DNA of 64,000 nucleotides from Polytrichum commune (Eukaryota > Streptophyta > Polytrichopsida > Polytrichales > Polytrichaceae). The notes under the pieces are model-generated. The model saw nothing but the letters and a program-made list of their open reading frames with translations. It did no database searches and was not told the DNA's origin. The stretch covers positions 4,590,001-4,654,000 of the forward strand of contig OX485809.1 of assembly GCA_950295325.1 (NCBI GenBank), read 5' to 3'. Every line of letters starts with the position of its first letter. The stretch's first letter is position 1. This document shows positions 32,097-43,873 of the stretch, in pieces. The translations under genes and the position numbers were made by a program.

Positions 32097-35000
32097 TTAC
32101 GATTTGCGTTTAAACATCGCAACAAAATCTGCATAGTCCGGTGGTTTTACAATCTTGATCCCAGGTGTAGAGGTGCCCCCTGCTGAAGTCTCCTTTGGAA
32201 GACGGGGGGAGGATGCACCGCCTGTCAAAATCGGTGGGAGCTTAAAAACAGGGGCAACAGGCTTCACACTGGCTTTAGCTTCATCTTTTGCAACACTCAT
32301 CTGCTGCGGTTCCACATGTGACTTTTGCTTCGTCCGTAAATCTGCGTAGCTAGGTTCCCCAGCAGGCTTTGATTTCTCTCGAGCTGCAGCAGGTAGTGGG
32401 ATTTCATGATGACTAGCAGTCGCAACCTCTCGAGCTGCAGCAGGTAGTGGGGTTTCATGGTGACTAGCAGGGGCAACCTTCAGGGACTTTTCCACCTTTG
32501 GAGCCCGTGAAGACCTGCCACCAGGTGTTCGCAATTCCTTGTAGTTTGACACACCATCTGCTGAACTCATGGGCTTTCCAACCTTCAACTTGCCAAGCTT
32601 TGATTGCAGAGGTGGGTTGTGGTCATCATACTCAGAAGGGTTGCTGATTTTTCCCTTTGCGTGGCATGGCACATCTCTCTCCACACTGGCATCATCAAGG
32701 GATTTCAGTTGCTTCTTCCTCTCCGACTGTTTCCCTTGAGACTCAAGAGCCCCAGACTTTTTCAATCTACTTGAATCTCCTTGGAGGCCAGGATGTATAT
32801 TACTCCCCTCTGGGCACCAAGGGTCTTCTGCCCGGTCATCCCCATACCCATCATTTCTATCATTTAGTCGAGATTTGGGCAGCTTCTTACTCTCTGACTT
32901 CTTTCCTGGAAACTCCTCCCCATGTTTCCCTATTTGATGATCATCATAAACCTTTGGCGTACTTTCCTTGTGTATGCCGACATAGGGTTCATCTTCGCGA
33001 GTCTTGTTTGACCGAACCTCCTTTCCCCCTACTATGACCACTCGTGGTGTTGGTATTTCACCAAATGAGTTCAAATCATCGTAACCAGTAGAAGTATCTC
33101 GGGCCTTCCTCAATTGATGTTTGGGCTGCTCATAAGGTAGTCCACCTGCCAAGTTCACACCCTTCCTCAATTTGCTTTCCTCAGGATAAGATAAATCCTT
33201 TAGGTACTGAGATGAGTGACGGACAGCCTTCTCGTTAGGCCACTCTTGCTTGCTCCTAGAGGTTGAACTTGGGATCATCTCCTCATAATTATGAACCTTA
33301 TCAACGTCTTTTGAAGTTCTGGATGTCTTCAGCTGCTCAGAATCAGCTCCTCTCAATCTAATGCCTTTGTTGAAACCTGGATCATCAATATACCGTGTGT
33401 TTTCACCTTTGTAGAACTCATCAAAACGGGGCTTGGCAATCGAACCTTTTCCCTTTTGTCGTGGAGCTAGAATGTCATCTTCTGGCTCATCAAAGACAAG
33501 AGAGGAATTAGATATCTGCGACCCTTTCTTTACCTCTACATCGATATTAGAGATCTTGGTCTTGCGAGCACCCACATCTCCACTTGGGGAAACATGATTT
33601 TCTCTATAACCACCCAACTTTGGAGACTCAAACTCTTGAGAGTCATCTCCCTTGGACTTAGATCTCATTCCAGCTGCGCTATTCCACAAGTCCTCTTTGC
33701 CTACTGACTTCTTGCCGTGGTCATGATTCATGGCATACGAAGTTTGTGAGAGCTTGGTCTTGGTCTTGGTCTTGGTCTTTCTCTGACCAGAGTCTAAAGA
33801 ATCATCCTTGCTTTTGTGATACCAATCATCAGACACTCTCATGCCTTCATCTTGTAGAGATACTTCTGACTTTCCAGCACGGAATCCTCCTTGTAACCTA
33901 TCCCTCGAGTAATCCTGATGTTCGTCCTCCAATACACCTCCCATTAAACTTTCATAGTGTTCATTGTGCGAGTCTTTGGATCTGCTATCAAGTTTGTCAT
34001 GTGCAGACGTAGTTCTGACCCTAGTAGTTGCATGTTCATGAGGTTCATCATTCCACAGAGGGGCGCTGTCATGGTCATAATATACATCCCGCTGAGGCTT
34101 TGTACTCTTGGTAGTTCCCTTCTTTGGTGGTTCATCCCACTGAGGCCCTTGGTCTTCACCAATACCTAGAGACTGGATAGAAGACTGCTTGTGATGCTCT
34201 TCCATGGGATGTGTAGATTTATTATTCCTGCTATAAATGGAGTCATGGAAGGTTTCTGCATGTGTCTCTTCTATAATTGCTTTGTGTGGGCTATTAGAGT
34301 CACTCCTAGAGTGTAAAACATCATTCAGATCCGCCTTGTCAGAAGCCTTCCAGCCTAATCCTCTGTTAGACTCATCTTCCTGGTGAGAATTCCATGTGTC
34401 ATCAACTAAAGATTTTGTCTTTCTCCGTCGATCACCTTTCCTCTGACAACCTTCTATGTCCACCAAAGAGTCATGACGCCCCTGTATTTGCTCTGCAAGA
34501 TTGTCCTCATCATGCATCGTGCTTCGTCTCTGATGATTTACAACTGAGTCAGGATTTTGTTGTTGCCTGCCCTTCATAGAAGTACCCTCTTGAATGGTGT
34601 CTTCCTCAAACCCAGGTTCCCGAAATTGTCGTCCATTGTCAACAAAGGTTTCTGCTATTCTTTCCTGCTTGCCCTTCTTAACAATAAACCCTTCAGAAGT
34701 AATTTCCTTCATATCAACAATTTCCAATGATGCACTATTTTTGTGGGCAGCAGAGAAGAGTTTAACGTTGTGTTTCCCCGAGCCCTCATGAGGCTCCTCC
34801 TCTATATCCTTCTCAGCAGAACCAAGCAAATCATTCGCATTGTATTTGCTTATTGACTTGGATGTTCTCGCACTAGAGTTGGTCTTCTGTGACCCCTCTC
34901 TCTTCAAAGGCCAAGCATCTCTTTCTCCAGCATCCTCACTATCCCTATGTTCATACACTGAGTCATCATCGAAGATAATCAAATCTCTATCAGTGTCAAT

Positions 35001-36909
35001 TCTTGTTTTGTTCTGAGGATGTGCCAAACTTGATTGATCGTTAGCAGAGTCAACAGACTGTGAGGACCTGGCTTTACTTGCAAACGATATTGCGGCATTT
35101 ATAGCTGCTACTACTCGATCTGCTTCTACCATGGTACCCTTCGCGGCACTATCAGCATCATGGTAGTGTGCCTGACCACCAATCTGTCCTGACGTTCCAA
35201 GAGATGTGCGTGTTGGCTCCTTACCATTATTTTGATCCAGTACTGGTGTTGCTTGAGCTCCATCAAATTCCACTCTTGTGTTTTCTGCAGACTTTCCATG
35301 CTGTGACTGAGTAACTTCAGACACACGATTAGGAGAGCCAAAATTTATGTTCCCCAAAACATTTTTGACATGTGATGACCCTGTGATATCTGATGGAGCC
35401 TCTATAGATATTTCAGATGGAGGTGTTGTGCTGTGGACATGGGTTACAGGAATGTCAGGCAGTGACGGAGGGTTGGGAGAGGCTGATTGAGTACTCTGAT
35501 GGGCAAGATTTTGCCTTTGTGTTGTAATCGAGGACAACTGTTCAGAGATGGGCATACCATGAGCAGATGTAAATTGCTGAGGTCCCTCCTGCAACAGAAG
35601 CACCACAGGAAGAATTTTAGCAGAGACAGGTCTTAAAGACTTTCTTTGAGCAAAGGTGACAAGAGCATCATGCCAAAGGTTGTGAGAAGATTTGACCTAA
35701 AACAAACAATTTCAATAAGAAATTTTGGATACCCATGTTACTACATAAATAAAGAATTAGAGATATGAAGGATAGTATCTTACAAGAAGATCTTCATGGA
35801 CCTTGGTGATTTCTTCCTCAAAAGAAGTTGTATTCCAGTCCACATCATGCTCAGCTGCTATCTCCTTCAACAATTTAAATTTTGCTTCTGCTGTCGGACT
35901 TTTGGCTGAGAGCTTGTCGATAACCTACGGATCAACCATACCCAGTGTCAACAATAACTCACTTCATCTACAGCCTAGATTATGTACTTCATAGATCCAA
36001 ACAAGGAAAAAAAGTAAGTACTGGCAACCATAAGCCCATGGAAGCTCCACAACATTGCCAGGAATGATTTTGTGATAACAAACTTACTGTTCTGCTAACC
36101 CCACATCCAGGACGTAATTCCGTAGCTGCTGCAATGAAGTCTTTTCCATACTTAGACTGAAATTGTGCACTAGCTTGAGGCAGTTCAGTTAAGTCTGAAC
36201 ACCTTGGTGCAGCAAAAATCAAACTTGAGATGCCTTCCTTGAGGTCTGGGGGGCAGTCCCTGACCAAATGTCAGAGATCATAAGCACTCTGGTCAGCCAT
36301 GCAGAATTCTATAGCAAGAATGATTATACTCTCAAAGCATTCCAAAAAAAAGAGTCATATAGTCATACAGTCATCCTAAGTTAGAGTGATTACATCCAAT
36401 AGATTTTCTCCACATTCTGTGTCCAGTCAAACTTAAATGTAGGGGAAGATGATTTACTTTTGAGAATCGATGATTGGGAGCCGAAGAGCTACAAGTTCTG
36501 CAAATTGCTGTATCACATCATAAGCTTCAATAACGTTTTGCTCCCTTATGACATTCTCCACCTGCACATGTCACCCAATAAGAGTTACCAGTGAAGAACC
36601 ATACAGTGAAACAAAATGATAGACACATAGAAAATGTTTGCAACCTCTCAGGACCTCACCATGAAGTCTGATTGCAGTCAAAGAGTGGTAGACCTTCAAT
36701 ACAACTCACTTATGTCCGTATTGTGAAACTTCACATTTTGTGGGACAGGAACATGGAAGAATTAATAAGAAATTACCTGTATACTAGCACTGCTTTCTTG
36801 ACCAGTATGCAGAAGCTGGGCAATTTCCTTCTTGAGCTTTGTAATTTGAGCATTTCGTTTGTTACGCAGTAGGTTGATTCGAGATATGGCCAGACGAAGA
36901 TGTGTTTTG
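32097..36909 (-). CDS. IST1-like protein (ESCRT-III regulator, plant ISTL) with very long tail; first exon not located
   Basis: IST1 proteins bind CHMP1 and Vps4 and control vesicle formation in multivesicular bodies. Minus-strand exons are 36909-36777, 36561-36458, 36259-36088, 35924-35784 and 35588-32097; phases join and give 1346 residues. The IST1 domain is spread over the first four: LRLAISRINLLRNKR, VENVIREQNVIEAYDVIQQF, DCPPDLKEGISSLIFAAPRCSD with YGKDFIAAATELRPGCGV, and LSAKSPTAEAKFKLLKEIA. The last exon encodes about 1160 residues of charged, probably disordered tail (many Lys/Asp/Ser), ending in IVKPPDYADFVAMFKRKS. Exon 36909 begins with one leftover base, so a short upstream exon carrying the start codon is missing from my model. 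The stop is 59 bp from the inverted-repeat edge. The long tail matches the larger plant ISTL subgroup. Confidence 0.9.
32378..32479 (-). repeat. In-frame 51-bp tandem duplication in the IST1-like tail
   Basis: Two units of 51 bp (32378-32428 and 32429-32479) differ at a few bases and encode 17-residue repeats of the form ASHHE(T/I)PLPAAARE. The frame is kept, so the protein tolerates it. Confidence 0.9.
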
Positions 36910-39235
36910 CTGCAAAATAAAGCCTATCAATTTGGTGGAAAATGCTGTAGGGAACATACTTCTAAAACCAACCCTTCAATTTGATAAGAGTTTAGAGAAC
37001 AAGTGCTGCACAAATACTAGGACCAACCCAGTAACTGGGATCAGAATTAGCCAAGTTAATTCCTCGACAAACATCCCGCCCTGTACTAAACTAAGCAGCA
37101 CGATATCTGCCTTGAAATAGTGGAATTGGTTACAAGAAACGATCTTCAGGAGTATGAGGTGCTTCAGAGGTGAAGACAACAATTGCAAAGAGAGGGAGAG
37201 GTGGCCAACTTCTGAGGGCTTCACACTTCTCAAGACCACATGCAAATATTTGCGTCGACTTGTTGCTCTCTAAGGGCACATTTCCATGTGCTGGCGAAAG
37301 TCAGCAAAAACCACTAGATAACAAAAACTTGGACCCCTTCCACATGAAAGTGTGCATTAATTTTTCCCAAAAAACTAAGTAGTCATATTTTGTGGCCTTA
37401 TTTTCATTTTTCTAGAATCTTAAGATATGTAGTTCAAGAAATCCAATCATGTAACATTAAAAATGGGTAAGTGCAAGGACGGCCACATTCCAACTTGCAT
37501 GTTGGACAACAAGGCAAATCTACTCTCTCATATGTTGCCCCCCTACTCTACATGGAAGTGCTTGGGCAACAAGATGCTTAAAAATATTGGCAACCCGCTT
37601 CAAGCTTCAAACTCTATTTTGCTTCAATGGGACGGCTGGCACATGGAAAGTGTACCCTAAGGCAATTCAAATTGAAACATCTGGAGTAGCTGCAACTTGA
37701 GCTCAAACAAACTTCCAATGTCTAGTAAACTGGAAGTCGATAGAACATTGAGTAAAGAGGCCGAAGAATTTAATGAAATCTCCACAAGCAGGGGAAATTT
37801 ACAGAATCTTGACAGGTGCTGTCACATAATTGTAATCAACCACATCTAGAAAGCACAGAGAGCGCTTCCAACAAGATTAATCTATAGCTGAATCCCTATA
37901 TGTACTAGATTATGGCCATTGGGTTCTCATCGGGTAGAGATTATGCACAAATCTACAGAACCACATGACATTTTCTGAGTGAGGTGGATGTGTTTTAAGT
38001 GTGTGGTTCAACCTAAGAAACTTGGGTGGAGGGCATAATCTCTTTCTATCGTAATGCACCAATCACATCATAATGAATCCAAAAGCACAAGAACAAGGTG
38101 AAATACTTGCTCTCTCACCATTGTGAGGCTTTGAAGCCTGGTCCAAGAAATGACTTCATTGCCATGAGGCAATTCGCGATCCCAGCTCTCTCGCACTAGC
38201 AAACTGAATTCAATTTGATGATGTCCACAAGAAGCCACATCCTCCAACAGCATAAATTTGCTCTTCGCAGATCCAAAAGTTGTGCAAAAGAGCAAGAGAT
38301 TTTCCTTCCAACTGAGGACAAACCCTGCCTTCAACCAACCTAAGACCATAAAACCATAACAAGTTCGCGATCCCAGCTGTCTCGTATTAGCAAAGTGAAT
38401 TCGGTTGGATGGGGTCCACGAGACACCACATCCTCCAAGACAAAATCGCTCCTCACAAATCCAAAAATTGCGCCAGAGAGCAAGAAACACTCCCTCGTTG
38501 CAGAAGAAAAGGAAAATAAAATAAAATAAAAATAAAGCTCCTCCGATCTAAACCCCAGCCTTCAACCAGACCAAGCAACAACTTGAAACCCTGCCTTCAC
38601 TGCGACCACCCTACGACGATAAGATCTTAATAAATTCATAATAACATAGTATCTATAACTTAATCAAACATAAAATTAACCTCTCTCGCGCAGTGATTGC
38701 ATTCGTTCTAGAGCTCCATCACGTCTTCATGAGCTACATCAATAATTAAATTGAAATTCGCTGCGAAGGATCATCCACTCTTACGGCGACATGCAGCGCT
38801 CCACGGGTTTGTTAAGAGACGCAATTGAATGATTTAGAAAGGTTTTTTTCACGGCTTCAACATTGGAAATTCCCGCGTCGCTGCAAGGCTCCGGTCTTTT
38901 CGCTATTTGTCTAGCCTTCAAACGGTGTTTGGCGTGTTGGCCGTGGCCACGGCCACCATGGCCGCCGTAGCGGCGAAGGTGCTTGCAACGACGGAGGACC
39001 AACTACATGACCCGGTCCCGGTCCCTCCAGTCATCATGCCTTTTTCTATGCTTTTCTCACAGTCTGGGCCGGTCACCGTGCCTTTTATTTGCTTTTCTCA
39101 AAGTCTGGGCCGGTCTTCGGAGGCGTGCAAACATTTTTTTCTTCCTGTTATATGATAATGAGACATGAGGCACCGGATGGGCCTTATTTGGTTAGTTTTT
39201 GTTGTTGTTTGCCACTTTATACAAAGGGCCACTTT
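36910..39235. other. Upstream region of the IST1-like gene
   Basis: Must contain the missing first exon and promoter of the IST1-like gene. I searched the minus strand for a short exon ending in a split codon before GT, of the usual type M..FF..GF..KC, and did not find a convincing one. Reading frames here, including a plus-strand Ala/Val-rich one at 38907-39155, have no recognisable content. Apart from the tandem duplication at 38165-38490 nothing stands out. Confidence 0.4.
38165..38490. repeat. Two-unit tandem duplication upstream of the IST1-like gene
   Basis: The segment ttcgcgatcccagctctctcg (38173) recurs at 38364. Both are followed by gtgaattc..ttggatg, ccacatcctccaa and gctct/cctc.ca.atccaaaa. 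Period is about 191 bp and the units are roughly 80 percent alike. It may lie in the 5' UTR or first intron. Confidence 0.7.
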
Positions 39236-39633
39236 ACACTATTGGAGCTTGAGGGGCCTTGACCAAGATATACAAATTATGTCATTGGTTGAAAATTGGA
39301 GACGGTCCAAGTTCATTTTACACCAAACCTTGAAGACCTAAGGAACTAAAGAAATTCGAGTGGATGAAAAAATTACACGGCGTCCTAAATGGTAGCAAGT
39401 GGATAACATTTCATAGTCTACCAAATTATTGTGTCATGCTTATCCAGAAGAGGTGGGTCTAACATAAAACTAGCAGCCATGTCAACCAATTAAATTGCCA
39501 TTGGAATCTTAAAATACGAGATTGTCATGGTGGGGACCTCAACCCAAACATATGTTGCGGTCCCTCGACATGGTTCATTGTCACTTTACCATATTTCATT
39601 GTCATGGTTATTGGTTTGTTTATAAAGCAACCC
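39236..39633. mobile_element. Diverged Harbinger-type MITE
   Basis: Begins gggccactttacac and follows the order of motifs of the 6177-6778 element: ggtccaagttcattttacacc, tggatgaaaaa, tggataa..catagtctacc, agaggtggg and cgacatggttcattgtcac. The right end is degraded and no clean target duplication remains. Confidence 0.6.
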
Positions 39634-40391
39634 TTAACCCTTTAAGGATGCAAGGTCTCAACATGCATCCACATACACAAACTTATTTGAGTCTTGCCAA
39701 GCTCACAACTTGTATTTATGGGATTATGGGTTTGGAACCTTAGTTTATACTTTGTTCAAAGAGAAAATAAGGATATACTCATACATGACTTTGATGATCA
39801 AAACACAACACATGAATTTACATCCAAAGGCACCCAAACTACATATTTTGAACTCATATTCTCAATAATATCAAGCATGTGTTGACTATATCAAAAAGTG
39901 AACTTGAAAATCAAATTGAACTTAGATAGGGCCTCATTTGATATAATTGTCTGATAATGGAAATGTGTAGCTCAAATACATGTTTAAGGTTATAGACCAA
40001 GCTTTCAGTACATTGTCATGCAATTTCATGTTAACTCGTATTCTTTTCGATGACTAAGAACGACTTGGAATATAATACAAACATGTCCACTATGCAATAA
40101 GATGTAGTTGTATTAATTGTGTGTTCCATAACCTAAGAGAAGTGCGGAAAAGTAACCATTCAAGACCCATGTACCTTGGACCCAGTCAAATGATGGAGGT
40201 AAGAGTCTCTTTACTTTCACATGATTCAAACTCTTGTGCAATGTCATATGTACTTTTCTTTTCTTTTTTCTTTTTTCTTTTTTCATAAGGATACTTTTTA
40301 GTATTAAGAGTACATGATTGCTTTATATTAGTTTCAAATCATCATATGTCTACGGTAGATGAATTTGATGAAGTATCATTGTTGATGAATA

Positions 40392-40931
40392 TTGTCTTTC
40401 CCCATTATTGTTTTTCACAAATTCTTCTCCATCATGGTTAGCAACAATGTGCTTCGTGATGGTGTTCTTAGTAGTTGTAGCACAAAAATTAACATGTCAG
40501 AAGAGCCAACCCACCTTGTTGGGAAGGCTAGTTGTCCACGGTGCTATTCCAAGGACGTGGTGTTCAAGTACTACAACAACAAGAACATCGCCCAACCGCG
40601 TTACCTTTGCAACAACTGCAAAGGATATTACACACATGGTGGCACCTTTCGAAAGTCCAAACCCGTAGGCAGAATTCGGCCAACCCTTGATGTGGAATTA
40701 GCAGAAGGTGGTGGTGAGCGTGACCTTGTCCATGGAAACAATGAAGAAATGAAAAATGAGAACGAAGATGTAGACATTAATGTTCACCATGGAGCTACAC
40801 AACGAAGGGAAACTAAACGTGCAAGTCCTAATGAGTCAAGAGAAATGTGTCACAAACTGGACCTACCGACAAAACGAAAGAAAACTACCACTCTAAGAGC
40901 TTGGGTGGACAATCTTGTTTGGCAACCTTGA
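40392..40931 (+). CDS. Dof-type zinc-finger protein, divergent
   Basis: Dof proteins are plant transcription factors that bind AAAG. The frame contains CPRCYSKDVVFKYYNNKN and then IAQPRYLCNNCKGYYTHGG, that is C-x2-C-x21-C-x2-C, the exact Dof spacing, and then KSKPVGR where typical members have a Gly-rich end. It departs from the consensus in lacking the usual Cys after the YK..KF region and in replacing RRYWT with KGYYT. After the finger there is an acidic Glu/Asn stretch and a basic KRKK segment that could be a nuclear signal. The frame is 179 codons from the first ATG; the ATG at 40434 or 40494 is closer to the finger. It sits alone between two MITE remnants, so it may be a degenerating or captured copy. 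No intron is needed. Confidence 0.65.
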   Translation: MSFPIIVFHKFFSIMVSNNVLRDGVLSSCSTKINMSEEPTHLVGKASCPRCYSKDVVFKYYNNKNIAQPRYLCNNCKGYYTHGGTFRKSKPVGRIRPTLDVELAEGGGERDLVHGNNEEMKNENEDVDINVHHGATQRRETKRASPNESREMCHKLDLPTKRKKTTTLRAWVDNLVWQP

Positions 40932-41454
40932 GAAAGTAGATTCCCAATCAATTCAAAGGGATTACTTGTGAAGCTCACCAATAGGTTTGGAGCTCTAAGA
41001 GTATTTTGCAATGCAACATCACACAAAGTGATAGAATTGGTGCAAAGTGCTTTGGGCTCTTCAAGAAGGGAGTTTTCCAAATTAGGTTTGAGCATTGTGG
41101 CTTAATATGTTCATGTAACCATAATGATATTTCAAATTGAATAAATACTACAAGTTTGTTTGGATGCTTTGAGTCTTGTTTCATGGGGGTACAAAGTCGC
41201 TCGAATGATCATAGATGTAAGAGTTTCTACACAAGATCAATAATGTTGCTTGGAACTTATAGTTGAGACGTGGTTGGGACAATGCTTCAAAATATGGTGG
41301 GGATATGTTGATAGTTTACATTAAAGGTAAATATCATAGCCACGAAACTGTACATAGGATGAAATTATATGTGATACATTTTCATATGATTTCGTGGAGT
41401 ACTTTCTCAAATATAAAATTTTCTTGCATATTTAGTAGTTAAATACACATGATA

Positions 41455-41480
41455 AAAAGAAGAAGAAGAAGAAGAAGAAG
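41455..41480. repeat. (AAG)n microsatellite
   Basis: About eight aag repeats in a row. No function seen. Confidence 0.9.
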
Positions 41481-41555
41481 ACTACATAGTTGAACATAGC
41501 AACGTGGAGCACTAATGCTTATAAATTATTAATATTGTTTCATGGTGGAAAGTAA

Positions 41556-41993
41556 GGCTAGTTTACACTGCCCTTGACATACCATTAAAGGTCCAAGTTC
41601 ACTTTACACCAAACTTTGAAGGCTTGAGGGACCAACGTAATTTGAATGGATAAATAATGTACATGGAGTCTTACATGGCAACAAGTGCAATATTCGATGG
41701 TCTAACAAACATTGCGTCATGCCTATCAAAAAGTGGTGGGTTTGATGCAACACTAAGGATGTGACAATCAATTTATTTTGCCATTAGCTCCTATAAATAT
41801 TATATTTTTATGGTGGGAACCCAAACCCAAGCATATGTTGCGGTCCATGAACATGATCCACTTTCACTCACACTAAGCTTGAGGGCCCATGAATTGCAAT
41901 TGTATTTAAATTTCTCACAATACAACCTTGGATGGTATATATGGGCCCTCTAATTTTCATGGTCATGGTTATTGGTGTATGTGTAATGGGCCC
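41556..41993. mobile_element. Diverged Harbinger-type MITE
   Basis: Shares with the 6177-6778 and 39236-39633 elements the ordered motifs gtccaagttcactttacacc, cttgaaggc, catggagtc.tacatgg, gatggtctaac and atgttgcggtcc, then cacactaagcttgagggccc. It is preceded by TAA and ends near gtgtaatgggccc. No coding capacity. Confidence 0.6.
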
Positions 41994-43870
41994 CATAGTT
42001 TACACCTATAATGATATGCGCAATAAGGTTGCCCCATGCTAGTATATAGACATTCCACAATTATTTAAATATTTACTTTAACAATAACAAAATACAATAA
42101 ACACAATTTTAACAATGGCTGCTATATGGATGATTAGAGAAAGTTATAAGTTTGTAATCTCAATTTGATTCAACGTTATTTGCATGGGTAAAGAAGCAAC
42201 CTATTCGCGAAGGCAACTTAATTGTACATAGCAATATGGGTATCCAAACAAGCATCTTTGCTATGAGAGATTGTGTCCTAACCAATGCCTCTATAATTTG
42301 TCTATATTTCACCTCCTATTCTTTTGCATTCAATGCGCATTCATGCCTCCCCTCATCTTTAACTCCCTCCCTCTCATGTCTTATCTTAAAAGTTGGAGTA
42401 CCATGCCCACACTCGTTGGTGGGCATAGCCAATGAACAACTTCCACCATTATGGGGCACTCTTACGTTCATTTTTAGCCAGTAACTAGATGTAACGTATT
42501 CATAAAAACAAATGTAAAAATGCCCCATACTACAATAGTGTGAGTTGTCCACTATATAAAAAACGATAGTTAGTGTTTGATACTAAATACAAACACATAC
42601 ACTAAAATATCAATAACCCCATGAAAGTAAGTAACATTAAATGTAAACTCAAACACTAAATATCAACTATGGTAATATGTGGAAGTTACATGTTTGAATT
42701 TAGTGTTAGTGAGGATATAGAAAAAATAATATAATAAGGAAGTGGCAGTAGGGAAGGTGGCGGCACATTTATGTCTAACACTAATTGTCAAAGAATTGAA
42801 AATTAGTGTTGAGTAGGGTAGGGTGGTAACAACACTAAGTATAATCAAACACTAAATATCATATTTTTTGTAGCTATGCTAGTATAAGTGTGGGCATGGC
42901 TTTAGGTCCACTCTACTCTATGCCACTCTAATCTATTCTTTTGCATTCACCCTATAATTCATCCTACACTCCTTGTACCCACTCAAAGAATGATCACATG
43001 TTGTACACCAAACGCTAACACAAAGGGGTGCTAAATCATGTAACATTGTTTTAAAGGGGAGTAGTCTCATTAAATGTCCCACACCTTCACTCTAAATGAG
43101 CTTCATAAAATTTGGGTCATGCGATCAAAACAAATATCTTACAATATACATGGTTTTACATAGAAATAATTGAAGCTAAGATTTTATCTGGTGAATTATT
43201 ATGAGATATTAATAGTTGATTCTCTTATAGGGGAGTTGAAAGTTAAGTTGCAATAGACCCATGCTATTTTGACCTGGAAGAGATTGTCGGGCCTTGCCAA
43301 ACATTATAAAAGCATATAAACATGACACATGGATCCAAGTATTGGACTAAACCTGACACTCTCCCGTTGTAGAACCATGTATCGATAACATGTGAACATG
43401 TTCTCAAGTGGTGTCCCTACAATGCCACTGAGGTACACGGGTGTTAAGTGGTTTGTTTTTTGAAATCTCCTACTTGAACTAACATGACTTGAATTCCAAA
43501 ATCTCGATTGGCTTAACAAACCTATTGGTAATGTGATTGCACAATCTAATTGAGCACCAAGTAACGTGCGATTTGGTTATGATTTTATGAATGAAGGGAT
43601 TTCAAATTCTTTAATTGGTTCTATGGGGGGGGGGCTCAATCTGATGAAAGATAAGCCTTTTTGGCAATATATCTTTAACAAATGCTAGATCTACTAGGTG
43701 CCTAATATGGTTCATTCTATGTCTCATCCCAACTACCATTCATCCAAGTCAATGTTCAAGTTGTCAACATATTAATTCAAATGAATTATTATATATGCAC
43801 AATAATGAATGTCATTTTATTAAATGAACACACATAATGACACAATGGAAACCAAAGGTAGTGCATAAGG
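41994..43870. other. Intergenic, no gene seen
   Basis: AT-rich DNA without a supported gene. Several short segments of the type aacactaa.tatca recur between 42560 and 42860, suggesting old tandem or transposon debris. A run of nine Gs lies near 43626. Confidence 0.4.
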
Positions 43871-43873
43871 AAC

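Noticed and set aside
38907-39155. Ala/Val-rich frame as the missing first exon of the IST1-like gene
   Set aside because: It is on the plus strand, whereas the IST1-like gene is on the minus strand, and it lacks the expected sequence.
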